Source: Psychromonas sp. (GTDB taxonomy: Bacteria; Pseudomonadota; Gammaproteobacteria; Enterobacterales; Psychromonadaceae). Taken from it: a stretch of DNA of 6,886 nt. Each line of letters opens with the position of its first letter. The stretch's first letter is position 1. Below, piece by piece: positions 1 to 6,683 of this stretch. The position numbers and the translations under genes are program-made. The notes under the pieces are model-generated. The model did not search any database. It worked only from the letters and a program-made list of their open reading frames with translations, and was not told where the DNA came from. Location of the stretch: NCBI GenBank assembly GCA_023145575.1, contig JAGLDN010000063.1:1-6886 (forward strand). Direction: 5' to 3'.

Positions 1-24
1 TTTTTGCGTTTTTGCGTTTTTGCG
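1..24. repeat. Tandem 8-base repeat, three units
   Basis: Three perfect head-to-tail copies of TTTTTGCG occupy positions 1-8, 9-16 and 17-24, followed by T and then the unrelated CACATG. The array may continue left beyond the window edge. It overlaps the inner part of a dispersed-repeat copy (11-37). This could mean the array arose by slippage within that element. No gene is associated with it. Confidence 0.85.
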
Positions 25-37
25 TCACATGAGTATG
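11..37 (-). repeat. Dispersed 27-base repeat, copy A (minus orientation)
   Basis: Read on the minus strand from 37, the sequence begins CATACTCATGTGACG and ends in GCAAA. It matches the consensus TATACCCATGT-n-ACTTCAAGATGCA at about 20 of 27 positions. The inner part overlaps the TTTTTGCG tandem array, so only the outer 15 bases (23-37) are strong evidence. If this copy is a true element end, it is the right end of an element whose body lies left of the window. Confidence 0.5.
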
Positions 38-214
38 TCTTAATCGAATTTGTGTACTACACCTTTAGGTTACTTGTCACTGAAATTGTTACGATGACGC
101 CATTTTTGTAGACAAGATCTTGAATATTCCATCGAAAAGTGGCTTTTATATACTCACATATATCGCTTATATTAAAGAAAGTAACGCCTGTTAAATGAGC
201 TATTACCTATTTAG

Positions 215-373
215 TTTGAATGCCATTTAATAGACTGTCTGAGCCATGATGAATTGAGCTGGTCTTTTGCGTTGAAAAACACTCATGATGGTGGCGAAGA
301 ATATTGGTTTTGTCTTTCCTTAGCGCCTGAGAAATCATATCCTCATACCAGCCTTCAGCAGATAGTAAAATAG
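215..373 (+). pseudogene. Fossil reading frame of unknown family
   Basis: A 52-codon stretch is open between TAG at 212 and TAG at 371, in an area otherwise dense with stops. Its translation has protein-like composition, rich in charged and aromatic residues, with segments such as HDELSWSFALKN, HDGGEEYWFCLSLAPE and SYPHTSLQQIVK. There is no ATG at its start and no ribosome binding site, so it cannot be a gene as it stands. I do not recognise the family. It is most likely the surviving middle of a decayed gene, but a chance open frame is possible. It lies about 190 bases upstream of the IS30 remnant and is not part of that transposase. Confidence 0.3.
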
Positions 374-565
374 ATTTTTACCGTTCACACTCTCGCTTAT
401 TACTAGACATTTTGTGTTGTGATTCAAGTCTTATTTTTAATGAAGTGAGATAATGATCGCTCTATGGTACTTAGATTAAATTTTCAAGTACATAGCTTAA
501 ATAAGTTGAAAAGTAGTCAGTTGAGTATATCTTTACTACTTTTCCTCCGACAAGATATGTAAATA

Positions 566-1555
566 ATGAAAGACTATACACAATTAACTAAGCCACTAAG
601 ATCAAACTTTTAGCCCTTAATAAAAGTGCTATGAGCCAAACTAAAATAGCAATGTAAACTCGTGTTAATCAATCGTTAATTTCTTGAGAACTAAAACGCA
701 ATATAAGGAAATAGATGTTACTGCGTTAAGCAAGCTGAAACAACGCACTTCAAAGACGGAAAATGTTGTTGGCTTTGTAGTAATGACCTAAATCAATCAA
801 TGATCTCACATGAAAAAAAAAAGAGAAGCTCAGCCCCAAAAAAAACAGGACGCCTTGAAAATAAGCTTAAAAAATTTATTAAAGTCAACCGTTAAACAAT
901 TTAAAAGTTCATTTAGGCAGATAAAAAAGGTACCGTACTTTAGACTCATTTACGTCGAAAAGTTAAGAAACACACATCAATAAATAAAGAATAACAAGCA
1001 AGACGTGGGTTTATCAAAGATCTGGCTAGTATTCAAAAGCGTGCTGAAGAAGTTAATAAACGCTCGCGCATTGGTGATTCGGAAATTGATTTGGTGATTG
1101 CAAAGGGACATAGTGGTGCCTTATGAACGATTGTTGAACAAGTCACGGGTTACACTGTAGCCAAACGAATTTTTAATAAATCAAAAGCACAGTAACATAT
1201 GCCACAATTGAATTATGACCACCATTTAAGCATTCTCTATCAACATTAATGGCTGACAATTGCAAGGAATTTCAGCACCATAAAAAAGTGTCTAAAAGCT
1301 TGATTGTAGCTATTATTTTGCTGATCCCTATTGCGCTGGCAACGAGGATTGAATGAAAATACCATTGAACTTTTACGGCAATATTGGTCCAAATCAACAA
1401 ACTTTAACTTGATCAGTGATGAAGCTTGAAGAGTCAACTTAATTCAATTGAATAATAGGCCATGAAAAATGCTACTATCTATGAACATGCCATTTGAAAT
1501 GGTGAAGAAACATATGCTAGCCCAGTGGCGCCACAATTATGCACTTGGCAGTTGA
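566..1555 (+). pseudogene. Degenerate IS30-family transposase
   Basis: This is a full-length but inactive transposase gene. IS30-family enzymes are DDE transposases that move their element by cut-and-circularise chemistry. The N-terminal MKDYTQLTKP lies in one frame from ATG 566. The next frame carries MSQTKIA (631-651) and the helix-turn-helix core QSLIS*ELKRN (670-702). From about 848 to 1195 the frame returns, with ADKKGTVL*THLRRK, QARRGF and RSRIGDSEIDLVIAKGHSG; the D of EIDLVI is the first catalytic Asp. ADNCKEF (about 1252-1272, second Asp) sits in another frame. WQRGLNENT (from 1337, catalytic Glu) returns to frame 2 and runs through LLRQYW and LNNRP to TGA at 1553-1555. The 990-base span equals about 330 codons, the usual family length. 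At least four frameshifts and more than ten in-frame stops, many looking like C-to-T changes (CGA to TGA, CAA to TAA), show long decay. I could not find matching terminal inverted repeats. Confidence 0.88.
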
Positions 1556-1725
1556 ATCGACCATATAAAATAATTAATAATTAAAGTTTTCAATTTATGA
1601 AGATGCTTTATTGCCAATTTACCCACCTGATTTTGTATTTCAACTAGCTTATGGCTAAGTGTTAAAATTCATAAGTTTATTTTAGTACGACATATATCAT
1701 CAACAGTGAAAATAAAAAACAAGCT

Positions 1726-1729
1726 GGAG
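1726..1729 (+). promoter_or_regulatory. Ribosome binding site fixing the mgtE start
   Basis: GGAG (in CTGGAGT) lies six bases before ATG 1736. The same frame is open ten codons further upstream to a GTG at 1706, but that codon has only CATCAACA before it and no purine-rich site. The 1736 start also begins the protein close to the usual family N-terminus. The 180 bases between the transposase remnant and this site are AT-rich. They contain only weak -10-like sequences (such as TAAAAT at 1653-1658) without a good -35, so I do not call a promoter. Confidence 0.7.
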
Positions 1730-1735
1730 TTTTAC

Positions 1736-3085
1736 ATGTTAAAAAATTTGGAACCTCATTACATTTCACTACGCCTACAAGAAGTTAATATCGCCATTGA
1801 AAGCGGATTATTTACTTCTGCACGCAAAATTATCGAAAACATGCCCGCATGTGATATCGCCTTAATCCTTGAATCATCTCCGCCTACAAATCGCAAAATA
1901 TTATGGAAGTTAACCGATCACGATCAGCAAGGTGATATTCTTGACGAGTTAAATGAAGATGTAAAAGATAGTATTATAGATTTAATGACCGCAAGTAGCT
2001 TAGTTGTAGCAACTGAAGGCATGGAAACCGATGAGCTAGCTTATATTCTAAGAGGGATCCCCAACAGTTTATATAAAGCTGTTTTAGATAAAATGGATGC
2101 GCAAGATAGAACGCGCGTAGAGCAAGCCCTTGCCTACCCAGAAGATACTGCAGGCTCAATGATGAACACAGATACTATCACGGTAAGATCTGATGTATCC
2201 GTTGATGTAGTACTTCGATACCTACGCATTAAAGGGGAATTGCCAGAAGCAACGGATACACTTTATGTTGTTAACGATGTCGATCAATTAATAGGCGACG
2301 TACCTTTGTCCACCTTGTTAACTGTCGCTCCTGGTCTTTCAATTGAAGAGGTGATGGATAAAAAAACCGAAACACTTGCGGTCGAATTAGATGAAAATAA
2401 AATTGCTCAGCTTTTTGAGCGACACGATTGGCTCTCAGCACCAGTTGTTGATAAAAAAAACCATCTTCTAGGCCGTATCACTATTGATGATGTTGTTGAT
2501 ATTATTCGTGAAAATGCAGATATTTCCATAATGGGGAGAGCAGGATCAGATACCTTCGCCCCTATTTTACCCAGTGCAAAACGTCGTACCCTGTGGCTAG
2601 CAGTTAATTTAATCTCAGCTTTTATCGCAGCTTCGGTCTCTAATTTGTTTCAAGCAACACTTGAGCAAATGGCAACGCTCGCGGTGTTAATGACCATAGT
2701 GCCTAGCATGGGCGGTATTGCGGGAAATCAAGCCTTAACATTAGTTGTTCGAGGTCTCGCACTTGATCATATTAACGACACCAATAGACTTTGGCTAATT
2801 GGTAAAGAAGCTACGATTGGTATCCTAAATGGAATGGTTTGGGCATTGTTTGTTGCAACCGCTGTTTCGATTTGGAAACACAATATTACCGTCGGATTAA
2901 TTATTGCTGGCGCGATGTTCATTAACCTTTCAGTTGCTGGTATCGCAGGCGTTTCAATTCCGCTTATTATGAATAAATACAAGATAGATCCCGCACTAGC
3001 AGGTGGCATGGCACTCACGACGGTAACAGATGTGGTTGGTTTATTCTCATTTTTAGGTATGGCAACACTAGTTTTACACTATTAA
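1736..3085 (+). CDS. mgtE: Magnesium transporter MgtE (CBS domain-containing)
   Basis: MgtE is an inner-membrane, Mg2+-gated magnesium channel that works as a homodimer. The 449-residue product matches the family's usual length of about 450. Residues 1-130 form the helical MgtE N domain. The linker motif YPEDTAGSMM (134-143) leads into two CBS domains (about 140-200 and 203-260), ending in the acidic TIDDVVDIIREN (249-260). In the family, acidic residues here bind Mg2+ at the CBS/plug region and close the pore when internal Mg2+ is high. Five hydrophobic membrane segments follow (about 285-305, 311-335, 357-380, 384-412 and 423-448). The pore signature PSMGGIAGNQ (323-332) is followed by ALTLVVRGLAL. 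TTVTDVVG (428-435) carries Asp432, equivalent to the pore Mg2+-binding Asp of Thermus MgtE. No frameshift or missing domain is seen. The gene stands alone, converges on acnB, and is followed eight bases after its stop by a dispersed repeat. Control is probably post-translational through the CBS gate. Cobalt transport is a known secondary activity in the family. Confidence 0.96.
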   Translation: MLKNLEPHYISLRLQEVNIAIESGLFTSARKIIENMPACDIALILESSPPTNRKILWKLTDHDQQGDILDELNEDVKDSIIDLMTASSLVVATEGMETDELAYILRGIPNSLYKAVLDKMDAQDRTRVEQALAYPEDTAGSMMNTDTITVRSDVSVDVVLRYLRIKGELPEATDTLYVVNDVDQLIGDVPLSTLLTVAPGLSIEEVMDKKTETLAVELDENKIAQLFERHDWLSAPVVDKKNHLLGRITIDDVVDIIRENADISIMGRAGSDTFAPILPSAKRRTLWLAVNLISAFIAASVSNLFQATLEQMATLAVLMTIVPSMGGIAGNQALTLVVRGLALDHINDTNRLWLIGKEATIGILNGMVWALFVATAVSIWKHNITVGLIIAGAMFINLSVAGIAGVSIPLIMNKYKIDPALAGGMALTTVTDVVGLFSFLGMATLVLHY

Positions 3086-3092
3086 TGCCTTA

Positions 3093-3119
3093 TATACCCA
3101 TGTGACGTAATGACGACAA
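3093..3119 (+). repeat. Dispersed 27-base repeat, copy B (plus orientation)
   Basis: TATACCCATGTGACGTAATG starts here, eight bases after the mgtE stop. The first 14 bases follow the consensus except at its variable position, and the inner half is more diverged. A 12-base core CCCATGTGACGT (3097-3108) recurs as an exact inverted copy at 3407-3418. Read outward on the minus strand it contains TTGTCG (3119-3114), a 17-base spacer and TATATA (3096-3091), a possible promoter pointing into the mgtE 3' end. Confidence 0.8.
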
Positions 3120-3278
3120 GTCAGATTGCTAAATTGTTCCAAGATACGAGGCAAAAAATGGGCCTCTGAGATGATTAATTACTTGACGGGAGTGTTAAAA
3201 TAAAGACTTTAATTCATAACGAGTCGTTCTAAGTTGAAATTTTATAACTTTGTTGATTCGTACAAGTTGCCTTGCACT

Positions 3279-3296
3279 GCGGAGCGTTAACTCCGC
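3279..3296 (+). terminator. GC-rich hairpin, possible mgtE terminator
   Basis: GCGGAG (3279-3284) and CTCCGC (3291-3296) form a perfect six-pair stem with a CGTTAA loop, the strongest hairpin in the convergent intergenic region. On the + strand it is followed by TTATTATG, a poor T-tract, and it lies about 195 bases after the mgtE stop. On the minus strand no T-run follows. It could be a weak terminator, or a structural part of the repeat element it sits in. Confidence 0.25.
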
Positions 3297-3395
3297 TTAT
3301 TATGAAAAAAAGCCAGCACCACGTTACAATAATCGAAGAGAACAACAATTACCTAATATTGTACCTTGTTACGATCATCGAGCTTGAGCCTGACA

Positions 3396-3422
3396 AAGCA
3401 TTTTCTACGTCACATGGGCATA
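3396..3422 (-). repeat. Dispersed 27-base repeat, copy C (minus orientation)
   Basis: Read on the minus strand from 3422 it begins TATGCCCATGTGACGTAG and continues AAAATGC, which matches the consensus including the ATGC near the inner end. It is the inverted partner of copy B and forms the right boundary of the 330 bp element. Confidence 0.75.
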
Positions 3423-3436
3423 AACTACCGTAAATT

Positions 3437-3451
3437 ATTAGCGCAGCTAAT
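3437..3451. other. Short hairpin downstream of acnB
   Basis: ATTAGC (3437-3442) and GCTAAT (3446-3451) make a perfect six-pair stem with a three-base loop. For the leftward acnB transcript it lies about 110 bases past the stop and is followed by AATTT, so it could be a weak terminator or an RNA 3' structure. The T-tract is too poor to call it a terminator. A second, weaker stem (GGAG/CTCC at 3460-3475) lies just before it in the acnB direction, with TTT next. Confidence 0.3.
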
Positions 3452-3527
3452 CGTTGAAAGGAGTGATATTGCTCCGTGATCTACAAACAAAACGAAAGAC
3501 TAACACATTATATTGAGATAACATGTG

Positions 3528-3551
3528 GATACACCATATTACTTCAAAATG
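3528..3551 (+). repeat. Dispersed repeat, copy D (plus orientation, diverged)
   Basis: GATACACCATATTACTTC followed by AAAATG matches the consensus TATACCCATGTTACTTC-AAGATG once a single inserted A is allowed. It ends nine bases before the acnB stop codon complement at 3561, so it would lie in the acnB 3' untranslated region. No opposite-facing partner is visible nearby, since the next 2.6 kb is the intact acnB gene. It therefore looks like a solitary or decayed end. Confidence 0.6.
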
Positions 3552-3560
3552 AAAAGAGTA

Positions 3561-6158
3561 TTATACTGCTTTTGTTAAAATCACTAAATCTGCTTTATCA
3601 GTATAACTCTCTATTTTATCAAAGTTAAGATAACGATATGTTTCCGATGCCATTGCATCTAAGGTTTGAGCATATTCCATGTATTTTTCAACTGTTGGCA
3701 GTTCACCTTCAATGGCGGTAACACTTGCAAGCTCCGCAGAGCTTAAATATACATTAGCACCATTACCTAAACGATTTGGGAAATTACGCGTTGAGGTTGA
3801 AACAACCGTAGAATTTGTTGCCACTCGCGCTTGATTACCCATACAAAGAGAACAACCAGGCATTTCAATTCTTGCGCCAACTTTACCAAAAATACTGTAA
3901 TAACCTTCGTCTGATAACTGTTTTGCATCCATTTTTGTGGGTGGTGCAACCCAAAGCCGTGTTGGCAATTGACTTCCATATTTTTCAAATAAATTACCCG
4001 CAGCACGATAATGACCAATGTTTGTCATGCATGAGCCAATAAAAACTTCATCTATTTTCTGACCCGCAACTTCTGATAAAATTTTAACATCATCAGGATC
4101 ATTCGGACAGGCAACAATAGGCTCTTTAACTTCATTAAGGTTAATATCAATGATTGCCTTATATTCAGCATCTTTATCAGCCTGCATTAATTGAGGATTT
4201 GCAATCCATGCTTCCATCTCTTCAATACGACGTGTAATGGTGCGTACATCGCCATAGTTTTCCGCTATCATCCATTTAAGCATGACAATATTGGAGTTTA
4301 AATATTCAATTATTGGCTCTTTATCAAGCTTTATTGAACAACCAGCACAACTGCGCTCTGCTGATGCATCACTTAGCTCAAATGCTTGCTCAACTTTAAG
4401 TTGAGATAACCCTTCAATTTCTAATATACAACCAGAGAATACATTGATTTTCCCTGACTTTTCAACCGTTAAATGCCCTTCTTTAATCGCTTGAAGTGGA
4501 ATTGCATTGACAAGATCCCGTAAGGTAATACCAGGTTGCATTTCACCTTTAAAGCGCACTAAAACAGACTCTGGCATATCAAGTGGCATCACACCAGTGG
4601 CTGAGGCAAAGGCAACTAGCCCTGAGCCTGCAGGGAAAGAAATACCGATGGGGAAGCGAGTATGAGAATCTCCACCCGTGCCAACGGTATCAGGTAATAA
4701 CATACGATTTAACCACGAGTGAATAACACCATCACCAGGCCTCAAAGAAACACCACCACGATCCATCATAAACGCAGGTAACGTATGATGCGTAATAACA
4801 TCAATTGGCTTTGGATAAGCACCCGTATGGCAAAAAGACTGCATCACTAAATCAGCAGAAAAACCTAAACACGCTAAATCTTTTAACTCATCACGAGTCA
4901 TAGGTCCTGTCGTATCTTGCGATCCAACCGTTGTCATTTTCGGTTCACAGTATTGATTTGCACGAATACCCGCAGTACCGCACGCCTTACCCACCATTTT
5001 TTGGGCGAGTGTGTAGCCTTTCGTTGATGCTGCTATCTCTTTAGGTAATTCAAAAACCGAAGATGCTCCTAGCCCTAATGATTTACGCGCGCGTTGCGTT
5101 AGACCGCGACCAATAATTAACGGAATACGTCCCCCCGCACGCACTTCATCAATAATTGTATTGGTCTTTAACTCAAACGTGGAAATGGTATCGCCTGTTG
5201 AATTATTTTTTACGACACCTTGATGGGGGTAAACATCAATAACATCACCAGTATTTAACGTACTAACATCCATTTCAATCGGCAATGCACCCGAATCTTC
5301 CATTGTATTGAAGAAAATCGGCGCAATTTTATTACCAATACACACACCACCTGCACGTTTATTTGGTACAAAAGGTATATCGTCACCCATCCACCATAAA
5401 ACAGAATTCGCCGCAGATTTGCGCGACGAGCCCGTACCAACAACATCACCAACATAAACCAACGGATAACCTTTTTCTTTTAATACTTGCATTTGTTTAA
5501 TCGGCCCTACAGTGCCCTCTTCATCAGGATAAATCCCGTCTCGTGATATTTTCAGCATAGCAAGCGCATGTAATGGAATATCAGGACGAGACCACGCATC
5601 AGGAGCAGGAGACAAGTCATCAGTATTCGTTTCACCCGTTACTTTAAAAACCGTCATGGTTATTTTTTTTGCTACAACAGGTTTTTCGGTGAACCACTGC
5701 GCATCAGCCCATGATTGCATGACTTGCATCGCAAATTCATTACCCGCCTTAGCTTTTTCTTCAACATCGTAAAACCCATCAAACATCAATAAGGTATGTG
5801 ATAGTGCTGTAACGGCTAAAGGTGCAAATAGGGGATCATCAAGCGCATTGATTAGTGACACAATATTATAGCCACCTTGCATGGTACCTAATAACTTAAG
5901 CGCATGCTCAGCAGACACAATGGATGAACTGGTATCGCCCGATACAATTGCTGATAAAAATCCTGCTTTTACATAAGCTGCTTCATCAACACCTGGTGGA
6001 ATACGATGCTCTAAAAGATCGATTAAAAAAGCCTCTTCACCTTGTGGAGGATTTTTTAATAATTCGACTAATGCGGAAACTTGGGCTGCATTTAACGGTT
6101 GTGGGACAGTACCTAACTCGGCACGCTCTTTGACATGTTTACGATACGCTTCTAACAC
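3561..6158 (-). CDS. acnB: Aconitate hydratase B (bifunctional aconitase / 2-methylisocitrate dehydratase)
   Basis: AcnB interconverts citrate and isocitrate through cis-aconitate in the citrate and glyoxylate cycles. In E. coli it also dehydrates 2-methylcitrate-cycle intermediates, and its iron-free form binds mRNA. The product has 865 residues, the same as E. coli AcnB. The order is that of the B family: an N-terminal HEAT-like helical domain (about 1-160, with GVDEAAYVKAGFL and LGTMQGGYNI), then the swivel domain (about 165-385, with VTGETNTDDLSPAPDAWSR, GTGSSRKSA at 241-249 and GRIPLIIGRG at 343-352), then the three core domains. The [4Fe-4S] ligands are Cys710 (FIGSCMTN), Cys769 and Cys772 (PGCSLCMGN), at the same numbers as in E. 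coli. Other active-site stretches are GGDSHTRFP (495-503) and STSTRNFPNR (787-796). The start is GTG, giving the standard N-terminus MLEAYRKHV, with a ribosome site seven bases upstream. It is transcribed alone, toward mgtE. No defect is seen. Confidence 0.98.
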   Translation of the reverse strand: MLEAYRKHVKERAELGTVPQPLNAAQVSALVELLKNPPQGEEAFLIDLLEHRIPPGVDEAAYVKAGFLSAIVSGDTSSSIVSAEHALKLLGTMQGGYNIVSLINALDDPLFAPLAVTALSHTLLMFDGFYDVEEKAKAGNEFAMQVMQSWADAQWFTEKPVVAKKITMTVFKVTGETNTDDLSPAPDAWSRPDIPLHALAMLKISRDGIYPDEEGTVGPIKQMQVLKEKGYPLVYVGDVVGTGSSRKSAANSVLWWMGDDIPFVPNKRAGGVCIGNKIAPIFFNTMEDSGALPIEMDVSTLNTGDVIDVYPHQGVVKNNSTGDTISTFELKTNTIIDEVRAGGRIPLIIGRGLTQRARKSLGLGASSVFELPKEIAASTKGYTLAQKMVGKACGTAGIRANQYCEPKMTTVGSQDTTGPMTRDELKDLACLGFSADLVMQSFCHTGAYPKPIDVITHHTLPAFMMDRGGVSLRPGDGVIHSWLNRMLLPDTVGTGGDSHTRFPIGISFPAGSGLVAFASATGVMPLDMPESVLVRFKGEMQPGITLRDLVNAIPLQAIKEGHLTVEKSGKINVFSGCILEIEGLSQLKVEQAFELSDASAERSCAGCSIKLDKEPIIEYLNSNIVMLKWMIAENYGDVRTITRRIEEMEAWIANPQLMQADKDAEYKAIIDINLNEVKEPIVACPNDPDDVKILSEVAGQKIDEVFIGSCMTNIGHYRAAGNLFEKYGSQLPTRLWVAPPTKMDAKQLSDEGYYSIFGKVGARIEMPGCSLCMGNQARVATNSTVVSTSTRNFPNRLGNGANVYLSSAELASVTAIEGELPTVEKYMEYAQTLDAMASETYRYLNFDKIESYTDKADLVILTKAV

Positions 6159-6165
6159 TATAAAT

Positions 6166-6172
6166 CACCTTT
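6166..6172 (-). promoter_or_regulatory. acnB ribosome binding site
   Basis: On the minus strand AAAGGTG sits seven bases before the GTG start at 6158. It supports the GTG start, which the match to the E. coli N-terminus also requires. A GTG start in a highly expressed enzyme gene is mildly unusual. Confidence 0.75.
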
Positions 6173-6191
6173 AATTTTTGTTATTTTTGCT

Positions 6192-6221
6192 ATTTTATAC
6201 CCGTGTTACTTCAAGATGCAA
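6192..6221 (-). promoter_or_regulatory. Candidate acnB promoter inside a repeat copy
   Basis: On the minus strand TTGCAT (6221-6216) is followed by a 16-base spacer and TATAAA (6199-6194), continuing to TATAAAAT. The -10 matches sigma-70 consensus at five of six positions and the -35 at three. Transcription would begin around 6187, leaving a leader of about 28 bases before the GTG, with room for the ribosome site. Both boxes fall in repeat copy E or at its edge. Other promoters further upstream cannot be excluded. Confidence 0.45.
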
Positions 6222-6222
6222 C
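6196..6222 (+). repeat. Dispersed 27-base repeat, copy E (plus orientation, well preserved)
   Basis: TATACCCGTGTTACTTC followed by AAGATGCAAC is one of the best copies. It matches copy G, read on the opposite strand, at 22 of 27 positions and copy F at 21 of 27. It begins 38 bases upstream of the acnB start codon and forms the left end of the 374 bp element. Confidence 0.85.
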
Positions 6223-6346
6223 ATTAGATCGTAAATTGTGCAAGGATGCAGTGGACTTTTGATCTTTTGATCTTTCATATTGATAGCAAAATCATTGAAC
6301 AGGCTTGTGCCAGCAGACTATTAAGTAACAATTTTATTTTAGCATA

Positions 6347-6373
6347 TATATCCATGATACTTCAAAACACAAC
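6347..6373 (+). repeat. Dispersed 27-base repeat, copy F (plus orientation, nested)
   Basis: TATATCCATGATACTTC followed by AAAACACAAC matches copy E at 21 of 27 positions with no gaps. It lies inside the 374 bp element in the same orientation as its left end. This is hard to explain as a simple two-ended element and suggests insertion of one copy into another or a composite structure. Confidence 0.75.
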
Positions 6374-6542
6374 GTTTTTTGAAAAGATAACTGTTTATGA
6401 CACCAAAAAAGCGCATCAACATCAACATCTACTTGGAATTGGTGTTAATGTTTGTGAACACTAGGCTACATCCTATCGAAAATTAAGATCAGCTTTCGGT
6501 AAAATTTTGCTCATTATTTTGCTTATAATGTATGCTGCTGTC

Positions 6543-6569
6543 ATTGCATCTTGAGGTGACATTGGTATA
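6543..6569 (-). repeat. Dispersed 27-base repeat, copy G (minus orientation, well preserved)
   Basis: Read on the minus strand from 6569, TATACCAATGTCACCTC followed by AAGATGCAAT differs from copy E at only five of 27 positions. It forms the right end of the 374 bp element. Confidence 0.85.
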
Positions 6570-6571
6570 AT
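6544..6571 (+). promoter_or_regulatory. Outward promoter-like sequence at the element's right end
   Basis: TTGCAT (6544-6549), a 16-base spacer and a perfect TATAAT (6566-6571) point rightward out of repeat copy G. The layout mirrors the candidate acnB promoter in copy E. No plus-strand gene is visible in the 315 bases downstream inside the window, so any transcript would run into sequence beyond it or be non-coding. Confidence 0.35.
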
Positions 6572-6683
6572 TATCTTAAATATTTAGTAGCTGGCCCTCT
6601 TGAGTAAAATTTGTAGTGCTTTTATCAATACTTAAACTAGTGCCTGCATCATAAAATGATCTGATACATCTACATCACCGTAA

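Larger units (their letters stand above)
3093..3422. mobile_element. MITE-like element with inverted ends, 330 bp
   Basis: Inverted repeat copies at 3093-3119 and 3396-3422 bound this gene-free block, with TATACCC facing out at the left end and GGGCATA closing the right. Seventeen of the outer 18 bases agree between the two ends, including 12 consecutive identical bases. The interior has no coding frame but has hairpins: GAGGC/GCCTC (3148-3166) and GCGGAG/CTCCGC (3279-3296). Small size, inverted ends and absence of genes fit a non-autonomous element mobilised in trans. No transposase of its own is visible, and a clear target duplication is not seen beyond the ambiguous TA at the edges. It may instead be two independent repeat copies that happen to face each other. 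Confidence 0.5.
6196..6569. mobile_element. MITE-like element with inverted ends, 374 bp
   Basis: Copies E and G face each other as inverted ends (TATACC outward at both sides, 22 of 27 bases matching) around a 320-base gene-free interior. This is the same arrangement as the 330 bp element downstream of mgtE, although I see no clear interior similarity between the two. Inside are a tandem CTTTTGAT (6256-6271), a CATCAA repeat (6414-6425) and a third, plus-oriented repeat copy (6347-6373), which suggests nesting or internal duplication. The interior open frame at 6246-6464 has no ribosome site and no recognisable content. No clear target duplication is visible apart from TA at the edges. Confidence 0.5.

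Noticed and set aside
1246..1437. Minus-strand 63-codon open frame
   Set aside because: It is antisense to the degraded IS30 transposase, which explains this sequence on the other strand.
1706..1735. Upstream GTG start for mgtE, adding ten residues
   Set aside because: There is no ribosome binding site before it, whereas ATG 1736 has GGAG at good spacing and gives the usual N-terminus.
1556..1735. Possible magnesium-sensing riboswitch or leader upstream of mgtE
   Set aside because: No conserved helices of an M-box are apparent, and the stretch is short and AT-rich next to a decayed IS.
2767..3018. Minus-strand 83-codon open frame
   Set aside because: It is a shadow of the mgtE membrane domain, whose coding frame is clear.
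3093..3422. CRISPR array or phage attachment site as an explanation of the repeats
   Set aside because: The copies are few, in both orientations, imperfect and irregularly spaced, and no cas or integrase gene is present.
3767..4042. Open frames on both strands within the 3' part of acnB
   Set aside because: They are shadows of the conserved C-terminal region of acnB, including the iron-sulfur cysteines.
5255..5455. Minus-strand 66-codon open frame in another frame of acnB
   Set aside because: It overlaps the intact AcnB swivel domain and has no independent start signal.
5924..6133. Plus-strand 69-codon open frame
   Set aside because: It is antisense to the AcnB N-terminal domain, and its composition is that of a shadow.
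6246..6464. Plus-strand 72-codon open frame upstream of acnB
   Set aside because: It lies within the repeat-bounded element, spans a repeat copy, lacks a ribosome binding site and has no recognisable content.
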